NCBI GenBank assembly: GCA_025331125.1
Contig: JAOALB010000077.1
Coordinates: 62,001 to 126,000 of the forward strand
Length of the DNA stretch: 64,000 bases
Source: Mycogone perniciosa
Taxonomy: Eukaryota; Ascomycota; Sordariomycetes; Hypocreales; Hypocreaceae
Reading direction: 5' to 3'
The notes beneath the pieces are model-generated. The model saw nothing but the letters and a program-made list of their open reading frames with translations. It did no database searches and was not told the origin of the DNA. Below, in pieces: positions 1 to 12,748 of the stretch. Every line of letters starts with the position of its first letter. The first letter of the stretch is position 1. Position numbers and translations under genes: made by a program.

Positions 1-283
1 GCATGGCATGAAGCAAATGATTTAGTTTCACAGCTGGAGATGTTTAAGGAAACATGTAAATTAGATAGCGAGATGAGAAGATGCTGTAAAACTACCAAGG
101 TCACGTGCCTTGCGCCGGCACCAGGATGTCTTGATGATAGCGCCATTGCTTGGAACGGTGATATCAGTTACCATTGGATTTCACGAAACATATAGCCTCA
201 AAAAATGAATACTAGTATTATGTTGTCGCCCATAAACACTGGTGGATGCCGTCAGATACAATCAGATTCTGATCATGATAGCC

Positions 284-1887
284 CTATTTGTTCTTCTTGC
301 CTTCTTGTCCTCTAGGTGCGGTGCTTCCATACCCCGATGTCTTATACACGCCGGCAAGTTTCAATAAGACCCAGATAAATCCCAAGCCCACAGCTGCAGC
401 CGTGCCAAGGGTCACCCATTGAGAAGCTTCGTCCTTGACCACCGGAACGGCAATGGTGTTCATCAGTCGACCACCAACTTCAGGCCTCGGACCGACATGC
501 CAGAAGGCTGTTGTGGGACCGAAGAAGCCGTCATATCCTAGATTGACCCGATCAAATGGATTGGTTGTGAAGTCGATTCCCTCCCCAGAATCACATGCCC
601 AAAACACCACAGGATAGGGAACCTCGACTTCTACCTTTCCTGTCGCCGAAGGCTTGAGATAGCGGAGATGAAGAGGCACCTCAACAGTCCAAGGGTCCGC
701 CGAAGAGGCAAGGCTGGGCGGCGCCAACTCTAGGAGGACGTTGGAGCCCCAGGTATTGGTGGTGTAGGCAGGTGCCTCCAGATCCACGGGTTGGCTCACG
801 TACCGAGTAGCTGTCAGATTCTTGGAAGCTAGGAAGAGTTTGTCCGCCAATTGATATCTATCCGCGAATATGGCCTTGGGTAGAGTAAGATATGCGTGCG
901 GAGCACATTCGGCATCCTTAACTGGAGGGTGGCTGGTACTGAGGTTCAACTGTAGTGTAGGGTGCAAACCCGTTGGGGACAGAAATTTTGCTGAGAATGA
1001 GGAGTCACTCAACCTGTGGCGTGATGGGAATGCAAACAGAGCTGGTGATGGTTCCTTCTGCTCGCCGACAACCGTTAAGACTCCCGAGACGCCAACTTCA
1101 TGCGACGCAATACCTGGTGGGACATCTTCGCCTAGAATACCGACTTCTGTTCGCCCGTTGGGTGATGCAGGAACAAATATTTCATGTTGTCCTAGGGGCC
1201 AGAATGCCATGAGCTTCAGAGATTTGGAGGTTGAATCGAACGAGATATCTAAGCTGGTGGCTGTCTTCAAGTCCCGTAGCCGATTCTTGCATGTGACGTC
1301 GGACTGAGAGCAGACCTCCTGTGTAGCATATTTGGAAAACCTATCAAGGTTATCTAGCTCCCCGTAAAAGTAGAGAGCGGGCGAGCTGGCATGGCGTCCA
1401 TCGCGCAGGTTGATGAAGGCCTATAGTGGAAGAGTTAGGAGGCTGATGGAGCCAATGCAAGGACGGGGTAAACGATACCTCTGGGGATGTGCACTCCAGC
1501 GATCCAAAAGCTTGTAAGAGAGAGCATAGTTTCGTCCTGTTACATTATTAGAAATGTCAGTGCACATCTTCATGGATCGAGGGATACGAACGGATCATGC
1601 TCTTCCTCCTTTAAAGGGGTGTACGATAGGTGGAGGCCTGGAGACAGTCGAGAGCTGAAGGGCTCCAGCGTGCCATAGCTTGAAGGGCCTGTCCACCTGA
1701 GATGCAGCTCGTGGATACCCTGGAGCAGACCGGCCAGCTCGGAAGGAAGCTCCTTCAGCGTCAATGTGACCTTGTGCTCCCGTACAGCTTCAGTGGCCGG
1801 TCCCTGAAGCTTGTTATTCTGAATGTCTAGGGATGTAAAATCAACGCCTCCGCCCTGAGGATAGATGAAAGTGATTCTCTCCCGCAT
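284..1887 (-). CDS. pbn1: PBN1, GPI mannosyltransferase I stabilising subunit (PIG-X family)
   Basis: Predicted ER membrane protein that partners the GPI-alpha-1,4-mannosyltransferase (PIG-M/GPI14) in adding the first mannose of GPI anchors. Three exons on the minus strand: 1887..1592, 1536..1479 and 1420..284, giving 496 residues. Both introns end in AG and the phases close; the 58-nt middle exon supplies the CSLLQAFGSLEC stretch. The N-terminus MRERITFIYP and the lumenal beta-rich PIG-X region with NPFDRVNLGYDGFFGPTTAFWH near the C-terminus are typical of fungal PBN1. A single hydrophobic segment (VTLGTAAAVGLGFIWVLLKLAGV) followed by a basic tail suggests a type I membrane protein. The ATG at 1887 is preferred to one 25 codons upstream because family members start at this motif. 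Family known; recognition is from memory of the sequence pattern. Confidence 0.9.
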
Positions 1888-2266
1888 GATTGAACGGTTC
1901 TCTGTGCCTCTGTGCCCCTGATAATATGCGCTTGGATGTGAAGGAAATCTATGAAGCTCCAAGTTGGACTAGGAGACTACAAAGCTGTGTCCGACAGACG
2001 CGCGTGACCTTGATGCCTTCGGGTGCTACGTGTTGAAATGGATGGAACCCGATTCGATTGTTGAGGCTGGACTGCATGTGGTTATGACGACAGTGCCCCG
2101 TGCCGCCTGTGTGGCTAAGGTGTCCACTATAATCTGTGCCAATAGGGGTTCTGTGGGCTTAGGCAGCGCACTGACAGCGCTGAGGCTGACATCCGATTTT
2201 TGGGCATTATTTCGTCCCATGGATCACAATATCGGGATATGGAGGACCAGAGCAGATACCTACATT
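1888..2266. other. Intergenic stretch between two tandem minus-strand genes
   Basis: About 380 bp carrying the promoter and leader of the PBN1 gene and the 3' end of the metallophosphoesterase gene. No coding pattern of its own was seen on either strand. Confidence 0.6.
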
Positions 2267-3166
2267 CTAGACCACGATGGTCCTCATGGCATCAAATGTG
2301 TATTCCGGAGGCAACGCTTCTGTTCTTACACGCACGTGGTTTGGATAGACATAGCCACGCTGATTACCTATGACCCTGATGCCATTCACCATCAAGTCTG
2401 TTGTCCAGTGGGTATGTCCGAAGACCCAGTTGTGCACCGGTTTCCAGTTCCCCATTGTGCAAATGTCCGTCGCAAACGCCGTGTTTCGGAGCGATCCCTC
2501 GTGCTTGGGGTGCGACGATCCAGCAATCAAGGGCGCGTAGTGCGTCACGACAATGACAGACCTTGGGGGTTGCTCGTTGTCCTGCTGGATATCCTTGACT
2601 TGTTGTCGTAGCCATGAAACGTCTGTAGAGTGAGCTGCGTCGTGCCTCTTCACAGTCCAGTTCTGGATTCTCCTAGGGTCAGTCAACAGGCGTGAAACTT
2701 GGTCCGCTGCCTCGCGGGGAATGTGAGACCAGAGCGTGCAACCCAGGATGGAGATGCCAGAGTTGTCTGGCATATCGTACCGGTGCCTGTGGAGGAGCGT
2801 CATCTTCCTCTCTAGGCGCGGGTCCAACACCATATTTTGAGCCATCTCTAGGCCGGACTGATAATCCATGTCATAGAATTCGTGATTCCCAAGCACAAGG
2901 AAAACGCGCTTGTACCGTGCGGTTTGTCGCCGGAGGAAGGCGACATACCCGTTATAGTCCTTGAGTCGACCGATGTCTCCAGCGAGAATGAGGAAAGGGG
3001 CACTAGCAGGAAAGTCGAATGAGGTGTACTCTTCATTAACTTCAAGGTGTAGATCGGACATGATCTGGAAGTGATGGGCCGCGGAGGAGTGCTGACGGAT
3101 AAACCCTGGCGGTCTTCTCAAGGCATGCCTGATGCTGGTGCTGGTTCTCAGCCACATCCTCGTCAT
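2267..3166 (-). CDS. Calcineurin-like metallophosphoesterase with possible mitochondrial presequence
   Basis: Single-exon gene, 299 residues. Metal-ligand motifs of the calcineurin-like superfamily appear in order: SDLHLE (D38, H40), LAGDIG (D64), GNHEFY (93-98), VVTHYAP (H209) and VFGHTHW (250-253). This predicts a dinuclear-metal phosphoesterase; the substrate is unknown, and the fungal group (Ser/Thr phosphatase-like, often annotated as 'metallophosphoesterase') is poorly characterised. Residues 1-34 precede the usual start of the fold, are rich in Arg/Ser/His and have no acidic residue, which resembles a mitochondrial targeting peptide. A start at Met36 (position 3061) would give a cytosolic form. 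It faces the caspase-fusion gene across about 1.1 kb. Confidence 0.88.
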   Translation of the reverse strand: MTRMWLRTSTSIRHALRRPPGFIRQHSSAAHHFQIMSDLHLEVNEEYTSFDFPASAPFLILAGDIGRLKDYNGYVAFLRRQTARYKRVFLVLGNHEFYDMDYQSGLEMAQNMVLDPRLERKMTLLHRHRYDMPDNSGISILGCTLWSHIPREAADQVSRLLTDPRRIQNWTVKRHDAAHSTDVSWLRQQVKDIQQDNEQPPRSVIVVTHYAPLIAGSSHPKHEGSLRNTAFATDICTMGNWKPVHNWVFGHTHWTTDLMVNGIRVIGNQRGYVYPNHVRVRTEALPPEYTFDAMRTIVV

Positions 3167-4245
3167 TGCTGGTGTTTTATGGGATACACAAAATGATAAT
3201 GATCAAACAAAGACAGATTTGAGGGGCGGTTTAAGACGTGAAAGTAGGAGCAAGGTTGATCACTCGGAGAATATGATGCGCCGCGCAAGTTCCAGAAACT
3301 CAAAACAAACCAAAAATTTAAAACGCAAATACAAATGTTGAACCCAGTGTACGGACAATTTTCCCTACCATTCAAACAGAAAAACGAACGGTATCTGCAT
3401 ATTGTATTGTATTAACGATTCCTCACTTTAGACAGGGCTATCGGAACATGATCAGTGAGTAGAAGCCAATGCCTAGAACCACATATGTGCGCATTTTGAA
3501 CAGCCTACAGCACACCATCTGCTGACAATGAACTGAAGCAAGGAAAGAAGGTCGGTAGATAAACAACAACACCTCTGTATCTGAGAAGGGTTCAGAAAGT
3601 CCAAGAGGCATTCGCTCAGCCTGGTGGACATGCGTCGGTATAGAATACAGATAAAGGACTACCCTATAAATGGCTGTGGCGGTGCTGGCCACTGATGTGG
3701 CGCGCGCCTCACGACAGTGGGCCATTACGAGTGTCTAAACCGCTTTGGGGACCGAGTGGCTTGATGCACAGGCTCAACTGGGCTTTGCTTCACCGAGCCC
3801 ACCAAAACGGCTTTACTTACCCACGTGCTATCACCACCCACTTTCTCTAACTTGCCTCATACCATGATATTACGATCCCCTTCTCGCTTGAGGCTTCACT
3901 CGAAGCCACCGTATCATATCGGACATTGGAGCGATGCTCTTCAGTTTCCCTGAAACTGCTCCGTACCCAAACTCAGACTCCTCTGGCTCTGTGTCTCTGT
4001 GTCTCTGACATCACATCACTTTGGATGAATGTGGGGTTTATGAGTAGACTCTATGATCATTGATCAAGCTTTCAGCGTGGGAACGTCGCCTGAATAACAA
4101 TGAGCGGCCAAAAGCCCTATGTAACAATCCGCGCGCGGCGGCCTGCTGATGGAGATGACATCAGGAATGGCGGATCAAGCGTATGTCACGACCCCTTTCC
4201 GTGCTGTGCTGGCGAACAATGTGCTCATTCAACGTCGCCTAGGGT
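3167..4245. other. Divergent intergenic region
   Basis: About 1.1 kb between the metallophosphoesterase (left, minus) and the caspase-fusion gene (right, plus). Presumably holds both promoters. It contains T/CT-rich stretches and a GTGTCTCTGTGTCTCTG run near 3990. Short ORFs here lack any recognisable domain. Confidence 0.5.
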
Positions 4246-7200
4246 ATGGGCTCGAATGATATACATGCTAGATCTGCAACCCACGACATAAGCCGGGCAA
4301 ACTTCCATGTGAAGCATATTGGACAGTTCGCCAAGAGGCTCGAGGATGTGCGTTGACCCTGAAAGCATTGGAAGCAACAGTCTGACATTGACTCAAGTCT
4401 GCGGCACGAGCATTCCCAAACCGTGGCCGGTCATCCCAAAGGTATAAGAGCGTCCAGGTTCTGTTGATGCACTGGGGCTCTGATGACTTGTTTGTTTTGC
4501 CCGAGCTAGAGGACCTGGAGAAATGCTTGCGCGAAGACTACGACTTTGGGACCGACATCTTTGCAATTCCATCAGAAAACTCCCATTTAGAGCTTATGAT
4601 GAGGATAGGTCAATTGATCAAGGACCACGAATCTCAGGATACGCTATTCATTGTCTATTATGGTGGGCATGCAAGGATTGACGAATCAAGGCAAAGCACC
4701 TGGTGTGCGTAAGTATTTCTCGCACCTGAAAAACGTGTTTCAGCTCACTGATTGATTGTCTTTCAATAGCACTCGAGATCCCGACTCTCCTTGGTTGCAG
4801 TGAGTTCCAAAGCTGGCCTGTGGCCCAACAAGCCACCTCCTTTCGCTCCATACTAACCCTGCCCAGATGGTCCGCAATTCAAACCCTCCTGGAAAGATCA
4901 AAATCTGATGTCCTCATCCTTCTGGATTGTTGTGCTGGGGCTGCTAGTGCCACCTTCCCTACCGGAAATAGCATTACAGAAACGATATCGGCATCTAGCT
5001 GGGACGCTATCGCACCTGACCCGGGCCGATACTCGTTTACTAACGCTCTTATCGAAGTTCTACAAGAATGGCGGATGAGAGTCTTCTCTGCGGCAATGAT
5101 ACATGCTGAAGTGCTTGCTCGACTTAAACATCCAAGACCCATTACCATTAATGGAAAGCATTTCGAAGCTCGGTCGACTCCGGTCCACTTTATGATGACA
5201 TCTAATCACAAGGCGCCGAGTATCGAACTTTCACGAGCAGTCCCCGTCGAGAAAAGGTCGCTTTCCGCACCAACCAACATCAATCTCGATTTGGAGCCCA
5301 CGACAGGACGGGCAGCGAATCCGGCAGATGTGATCCTGGATGGTCCTCTGTTGAATGAGCCTACCGAAGACACTCCCCACGTCATGATATCACTCGCCTT
5401 AGAAGAAGACCAAAGGTTGGACATCAATGCTTGGGAGCAATGGCTTAATGCCTTCCCAGCCATGGCCAAGTATGTTAAGATCCAGGGCGTTTTCAAGAGC
5501 CACTCGACCTTGGTGTTGGTCTCAATGCCTGTGATGATCTGGGATCTTCTTCCAGAGGACCCTGCCACCTCTTTTATCGCATTCATTCGCTCCAACAACA
5601 TGGTAGCCGATAAACAACGAGTACCACCGACACCCATTGCTATCCCAGCCCAGCATCCTCAGCCTGAAGCGGCAGGACCTGACTCGGCCTCTTTCGTCTC
5701 TGGTGTTTCCGGAACCACATTCGCACCGACAGAGAACAGTGGGTTTACTGAGCAGTTTAGAGGTTCAGTTGGATTCACTGCAGGAAATATGAGGACCATG
5801 AGACATGTTATTCACCCCAGCCAACCCCCTACGCCAGGGCATATGCAACCTCCTCTGTCTTCGTCACCAATAAGTCATGGTCAAACTCCCTTGGTGAGAT
5901 CATCTTCGTTAAACACCTTGCAGCAATACTCTCAACCACCCTCGGCAAGTACAAGCCCTGTGATATCCAGACAGATGATTCTCAACCAGCAGCAGTCTCA
6001 GCGGCGGACCACTTTTGGGGTTGATGTACCCCAACCAAAAAGCTTTTCTTCTCATGTTGAGAAGCGCCTTGAAGAGTACTATCAGCACAGGCCACTTCCC
6101 AATGATTCTGAGTGTGCTTTCCTTGCATCAAATATGGGAATAGAACCACTACATCTAGGCTTGTGGTTCCATCACCGCCGGGAGAGGGACTTGGTCACTA
6201 GCAGACTAGCCGCCATGAAAGTTAGTGATCTAACGTACGATGATGGCGGTGGTCCGTTGATGATACTGCCAGCGGATCTCAATCAGCTGCTCGAAATGTC
6301 CCTGCCCGGTCAGATCTTGCTCTTCGACCTCCGACCGCAGTCAGAATACCAAAGATCACACATCCGTAAAGCTGTCAATCTCCGCGTACCGCAATCCTTC
6401 ATAAGAGGCGCCTCTCTTGATATGATTGGGCGTGCGATCGCCGAGGAAGAAGGCCGAAGTGTCTTTTCCAAATGGCAAGACACAAGATGCATTGTGTTTT
6501 ATTCTCGGGGACTAGAGCATGCCTGGGAATGTCCTTCGGCAACAGCAATATTGGACAAGCTATCAGAAAGTGGCTGGAGAGGCAGAGGTTTCATTCTTAA
6601 GGGCCACTACCGGGAGTTCAGTGCATCATTTGATAAGCACATTACAGGGGAGAAGAAGAATCTTGAAGCTGAAAGCTTTGAACATGGACATAAAGGTCAG
6701 GGAGCGGACGAACCGGGAAGTCAACCCGACGCGATAGAGAGCCAGGAGCGATATGTGAGCTGGCTCGCCCACGTAGAAGCAGAGGACCGGACACGGACTT
6801 CCGCATCATCACCTACGAGAACGTCTGAGAGAGTCGAAGCCATGCGGCACCACGAGCAGGAACTCGAATCAGAGCTAAAGGCCCGTTGTGGTGATCTATA
6901 CAGAAAAGCCCAGGACATTCAAGCTGGCAGCGAAACCACCGAACACGATAATTTTGACACCAAGGCACGGATGGTTAAGTACCTGGATCGTGGCCTTACT
7001 AAGATTCGAGGCCACCAGCCGCCATCGCCATCAGCTCCTATCAGCTCCAAGCTTGCTGACGAAGGTTACTTTGACCGAGTCCCCCAAGAGCCTGATGAAT
7101 CAGATGAGTACGTCGAAATCAGCAAGGGAGGTGACTCAAGTGGAATGGTACGGTCTGGTTTAAAGGTATCTGGTGACAAAGGAGGTTCAAGTGAGGACGC

Positions 7201-7255
7201 CTTGCGGAAAGGTCGCGGGGGCGGCTTGTTGAATAAGATGTTCCGGCGGGCATAG
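4246..7255 (+). CDS. Caspase-like / homeodomain-like / rhodanese-like fusion protein
   Basis: Four exons: 4246..4347, 4398..4708, 4770..4799 and 4867..7255; phases close to give 943 residues. ATG 4246 is the first in frame after a stop at 4240. Residues about 30-270 form a C14 caspase-like domain with the His of YYGGHA (H125) and the Cys of LLDCCAGA (C169/C170). Residues about 270-530 are low-complexity and Pro/Ser/Gln-rich. Residues about 535-592 resemble a homeodomain (WFHHRRER at 581, where the usual DNA-contacting Asn is His). Residues about 625-740 resemble a rhodanese domain (LFDLRPQSEYQRSHI), but the loop reads VFYSRG, so the usual catalytic Cys is absent. The tail is charged and disordered. 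Possible role: a signalling or regulatory scaffold with protease ability; no function is established. Confidence 0.88.
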
Positions 7256-10200
7256 GTCATCTACAGGTTACGAATAAGCTCACGGATTTGGAATATATGT
7301 GCTTTGGGTTAGCACTGTTGGTGTTTTGGGTCATTTTGCATCTGGGTTCATGTCAGAGATGTTTAACTGCTATGCAAGCGACTAGTTTTCCCCTCGATCT
7401 ACTGGGTACTGTAGGGGGGGACTAATGGACGCTTCCCTTCGGCCTTTCCATTGGTTTCCTCGATGCTCTTCCCAATCGCCTCTGTGAAACCAATTGACGA
7501 CTACTAGGTACGTTTAGAAATCCAGTATATGTCACACAGAACCTATATAGGTGCTGGGGTAACAGCATAGGTAGGGATACCGGACTGGTTTCTCAGTCCT
7601 TGGCTGACTGTTCGGCAGTATAAGCGTCGTATTGGCCAAGGCTTAGGCATTATTTCTGCATGTCATGTACAAAACCGCAAGTGTTCTCGGCATACATTTG
7701 GAATCTGTAGCACCTGAGATCATTCAGCATACGCAGAGAACAGGGTATGACCCTTCACTAGCTACGTTTCTGCCCCGATAGCAGTCCCTGCTACCTCAGA
7801 CGGCTTTCCAGAGCCAATGAACTCCGTACTCCTCGATTCTTGTTTGCCGGATCGGACTGGAGACATCACTGCCCCCTCATTGTGTCATCGGAAACGTCGC
7901 CACAGTCACGAATTCCAAATACCAACACGAATCCTTGCATGAAGCACGGGGGTAAGCATCCATGAGAGTCCCGTATCCGTTTATGTGCAGCATCTTTCCA
8001 TCACCCATGTTTACGTATTCCTGGAGTAACATGACATGCAATAGGTGTGACAAGGATTCAGGGGGGAGTGTGTGTCAGTGTAACGCTAGGAAACTGAGAT
8101 CGCTCTCCTTGCCACGAGTAGATAATGTTCGATGGAAGTTAGTACGCATGCGGATAGCCGGGGACACCACGTTTTTGAAGGAGAAGTCGGGATTCTTTAG
8201 GAGATGGTTGATGTTGGTGGCGTTGTTACACAGGTGGCACTGCCACTTTGCGTTCTCATATATTGCGCTGTCAAATATGCTTGTTGCTAACCTATAGGAT
8301 CGCATTTTACAACACCACAAGGAACGTCCATATGAGAAGTCAAGAAGGGAAGAGAACCGATCCCATTAGTGTTTATTCGGTTGATCAAAACACAAATACA
8401 ATGCTCAGAGTTTCGTTCTTCATAATTACCCTGGAGAACTTGTCAACAGGGTGGTTGGATATTCCCGTTGATAGTAACACGACGACGCACACGAGCTCGT
8501 GTATGTAGCTGTTGTGTTACAACCTATCCGAGACATGATCACATCAAAACCTTATCCCTGGGAATTTCCAGGACATTGTCTGGATCGTCAAAAGAACCTG
8601 AAACGAACATGGCTGACGTATGTCCCGGCTACGTGCTTCAAACAGACCTCGTGTTGATTTCCGTATTCTACGAATATGGGAACGACTTGTCAACAAACCT
8701 CCATGGCAATAATTACCGTGGTTTGCGATATGAGAGGAGTCTACACCATAGCTAGCTAGTACATCTGCAAATGAATAGACAGTCCTGGTCACAGCAGTGC
8801 TTGTACGGCAGCGGTCGCTGAAGGGACTGTGGTATACCAGTAGAGCTTTTTAGAATTCCTTTCTTGGCAGAAAATTAGCTACCAACAGCCTGACCTAAGA
8901 GATAGCAAACACACATACATCATGGCCGCGGCTTGTGTGATGTAAGACGAATGCGTGACTCTGCACACGAGTCTTCGTTGCGGGAACATGTTGTGTTCTA
9001 GACCCTGTGGCTGTGCGAATCGATCAGATCCGAATGATACATCTTCCAGGTACGCTATGTATGACAGCCGTTCAGATGACTGACGGTAATGCGGTGTGAA
9101 CGGTGGACAGCGCCAACGCTTGCCCGCGCCGCCGTCCAGACGGTGGGTTTTGGTAAGTCAAAAGATACACAGACTTTTGGCGTCGCACGGACGGACTGTG
9201 TTGGTCAGGATCCGGGGTCCTTACCACTACAGGAGAGCAGTACGAGATGCAAGAAACCTCGCTGTTGTGTGAGGTTGAAATGCTCGGTATGAAAGGTTAG
9301 ACCTCGTGTAGTTCAAGAGGGCATTTGAGGGTCGTGATGAGATGCCATTGCAAATGTGTTTGATCTGCAACTAGGTCCCGAGACATTATTAGCACGTAGT
9401 AGTTTCTTTTGATCCAACTTATTCCCGTGTGTGTCTCGAAATCTGGCAGCTGTATCGTGAACACTTCTCGTACTCGCAGTCATGCTGAATGCGGTGTCTC
9501 AGCCCATCATACGGAAAGCTCCGTCCTCAGTTTGCCGCCCCCATGGCGTTCCCTCCTTGGTCAGCGCTATTCAGCATGCTTGAACAAAGGAGGGAGGTCG
9601 GTTAGCACGAACGTAAGAAGTAGAGGCAGGGTCTCAGCTGTTTGACGCCGTTTCGAAGAAGAAAGAGACGTGCGCACCCCCACATAAGAGGGATTGTGTC
9701 AGATCAGCCTTTGAGATGGGAATTTCGGAGCGCGTGGCGTGGCGTAGCGTGACCCCATCTGTCGGGTTCCAGCCGCTACAGCTTTTTGCACTGATTGGGA
9801 GTAGTGTCCCGGACCCCCGGATGGGAATCCGGGACTGTGTGTGATGGCCTTTTGCCCAGTTCAGTTGGGCTTGCGAAAGGCATCGCAGTGTGGGGAACAT
9901 GCCTGTCCGGTCAGCAGACCTGCCTGGTTATGATTGACAAGTCGATGACAGATGTGCCATGGTGCAATACACAAATGCATTTGCACCAGAGCGAACAGCC
10001 ATCAGCACGAATACAGAGGCTGAAGGCAGCACAACAGCGGCAGCGCTCTGTAAAAAGGCCCTTCCCCCCTTCCCCCCTTTTTTGTTTTCTTTTCGCTCTC
10101 TTGTCTCTTCCCCCAGCGCATGGAACCGTTGGGCTACTCGTAGGTAAGAGGAGTCAGGTTTGGATGAGACAAAAAGTTCAGGTTCCAAATGTCAAGTCCT

Positions 10201-10319
10201 TGCTTGGGTTGTGGTGCCATCATGAGCTATTAAAAGAAACAACTCAACTCGGCGAGGTTAAAGGCGCGAAGTCCGTCTTCGCAATACGGAGTGGTAGTGG
10301 TACTAAAACCTCGTACATT

Positions 10320-10337
10320 GTATAAATCTGCAACCCC
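10320..10337 (+). promoter_or_regulatory. TATA-like block GTATAAATCTGCAACCCC
   Basis: Nearly identical to the TATA block at 15400 upstream of the homeobox gene (GTATAAA, then CTGCAACCCC). A pyrimidine-rich tract lies upstream at about 10060-10110. No gene is recognisable downstream, so if it is a promoter the transcript is non-coding or a very long leader. Confidence 0.3.
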
Positions 10338-12721
10338 CCTTTTGGCCCCCAATTCTCCTTCTTTGACAGGTCCGCACGTCAGTGACGGGTGCAGGGGTTA
10401 GGGAGCCAAAGCAGCGATTGGAACGGTGCGGGACGAGGAAGAGGCCAATCAAAAGCCGCCCCAGCAAGGACAAAGGCGATGTGGGTGTTGTTTCAGGAAA
10501 TCATCTCCGATGGTGTGGTTCTCGGTGAATCCATGTGGGCGGCTGAGATCACGGTTAGGTAAAACGTAGCCTAACATAACCTGAACTGACCATCTTGCAA
10601 CGAGCGGTCCCGACGATTCGTTGCCGATGCCCCATATGGCGGCAGTAGTCAGTCCTTGTCTGAGCATTAGCTGTCATGTCCAACCAAGATGCTTTCAAAC
10701 AAGGACTTTGGCCACTGTCTTACCTTTTCATTTTCGAGGCCCAATGATTCACACCCAAAAGTCGAATGACATGAGGCTGCTCCAGAATGGATAATGCAGA
10801 ACCAGTGATTTGGCCATGATCTGAAATGATCACGACCTTGTGGCTACTGTCAATACGCAAGCAATCAATAGTCAAAAGCACGACTTGCTCGCATCTGCGG
10901 CCATTATTGAAACTGCGCGGCATGTTCTGATTTACATACCTCCTTCGTACAGTTTGTGCTGTGCCTCGGGCCTTGGCTCGACCGGAGACCCGCAGGTCTC
11001 GTCGGCCTCGCGGCTAACTGCTGGGAGGGACCGCCAGTTTAGCCTAGACCGCGGCTGAGCGACGATGACCCCTTTCTCAGCAGGCATGAACCATGGATCT
11101 GTCTGCACTCCTTGTAGCCGATAGCACATTCTCCATCATTTGTCTGTACAGTGGCGTTCGTGTCGTAGATTAGTGATTCCCAACCCGCATATTCCAGTCG
11201 GATAGATGTTAGTTGCCCATCGCGATGAATAACGATGATGATGAGCTTTTCTCCACACAATTTTACGCAAACAACTAGCGAGAACTCTGTTGGCCATGGG
11301 GTGCCGTTGTGGCGGACAACCATCGCGATAGTACTCGTATGTTTTCAGCGCACGCGTTCCGATTCCGTCGGAACCTGGTGGATCGTCAAGATGGCTTGCG
11401 TGACTCCCGAGTGCTCGTACCTCGCTATTGATCCAGATATACACGTATGTACTCTGTACTCCACGTTATGTATGTATGACATGGCATACCTGCCTTTGCG
11501 CCATACAGCATTAGTAGCATCATCGGTACTTCGTATTATCGGCTGTACGGAGTACTTCGTATGGACAGCGAGGAATATCCGTCATTGGGTTCAGGGATTG
11601 ATCAGGGCGGCGCTTTCCGCTTGTGTATGTACTCGTATGTATGCGCCACAAAGCTCACAGATCACCTTCTTTGCCGGCGTAAGATGATAATGATCTTGTT
11701 TTGGCTGCTTGCATACCTTGAAACAGCCACTGAAGACCGGGAGAAAGACGGAAACAGGGGAGGAGAGAATGATATCAAGATCGTCTGGATATCGGCGCCA
11801 CGTACTCCGTACGGGGGGAATGAATGGCGAGCAGCGAGAGGTGGCGTTTTGGATACAAAGGACTCATCGAAGGAGAATAGTTGAATAAAATCATAAAATA
11901 AAGTCATAAAAACGGGAAGAAAAAAGCAAAAAGAGCCCACACTATCTGAAGCCTTCCCTGACGGAACTCTCAGCTGTCGTCATCAACACGGAGACGTGGA
12001 CCTGCAATGCATAAAGGATGATTGATTGATGATGGATGATGGATGACTGAAGACAGCGAACCCTAGCCCCAACAAATGGCACCACCTCAGTGCCGCGTAT
12101 ACAGAGTGCTCGTACTCCGTACTTTCCCATGTATCTGCTCAGTCCAGCAGCGGTACAGGGTACAGGAGGTACCTGCGGAAAGCTCCGCATCCCAGAGGGC
12201 GAGGTACAAGGAGCATGTACTCGTACGGGTAAGGGTACAAGCTGGAGTACGGACCTGCTGTGGGGACAGCGGATCAGAGCCAGTCGCGGCGCTGCAAAAT
12301 AAACTTTGGAGAAATTGGGTTTTTCCTGCCAGCCGCTATCATCAGTTGTTGGTTCCTGCAGCTATCCCTATTTGGACGACGCAGGCTGTCTCCTCAGACT
12401 ACCTAAGCCACGACTGCAGGTCGCTCTCCTCTCCTCAGTTCATATCCATATCCTCGTACGAGCACTATGTGTGTACGAGTGGTGGCACGGTACTCCATAC
12501 CTGCGAGTACGAGTACATACCCGTACATATGAAATGACCAGGCGGATTGACATGGCTCCACCCTTCCATCCCTCTGTCACGCACGGCAAACGATCTGGCC
12601 CCGAAGCGATCGTCAGCCCCCCCAGCCCATGCGCCACCGAGGAGAGGAGCTACGGCGCCATTCGTTAACGATCTTGCCAGAGAGAGCTGTCAAAGGCCAT
12701 GCTAGAGAGGAGACGGCATGG

Positions 12722-12748
12722 GGTAGCGGTAGCGGTAGCGGTAGTAGC
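12722..12748 (+). repeat. GGTAGC hexanucleotide microsatellite
   Basis: About 3.8 copies of GGTAGC followed by GTAGTAGC, in non-coding DNA. Confidence 0.85.

Noticed and set aside
2030..2611. 193-codon plus-strand ORF
   Set aside because: Overlaps the metallophosphoesterase in antisense and has no domain pattern.
9795..10325. 176-codon plus-strand ORF in the gene desert
   Set aside because: Starts and ends in unrelated sequence, includes a translated pyrimidine tract, and has no splice support or motif.
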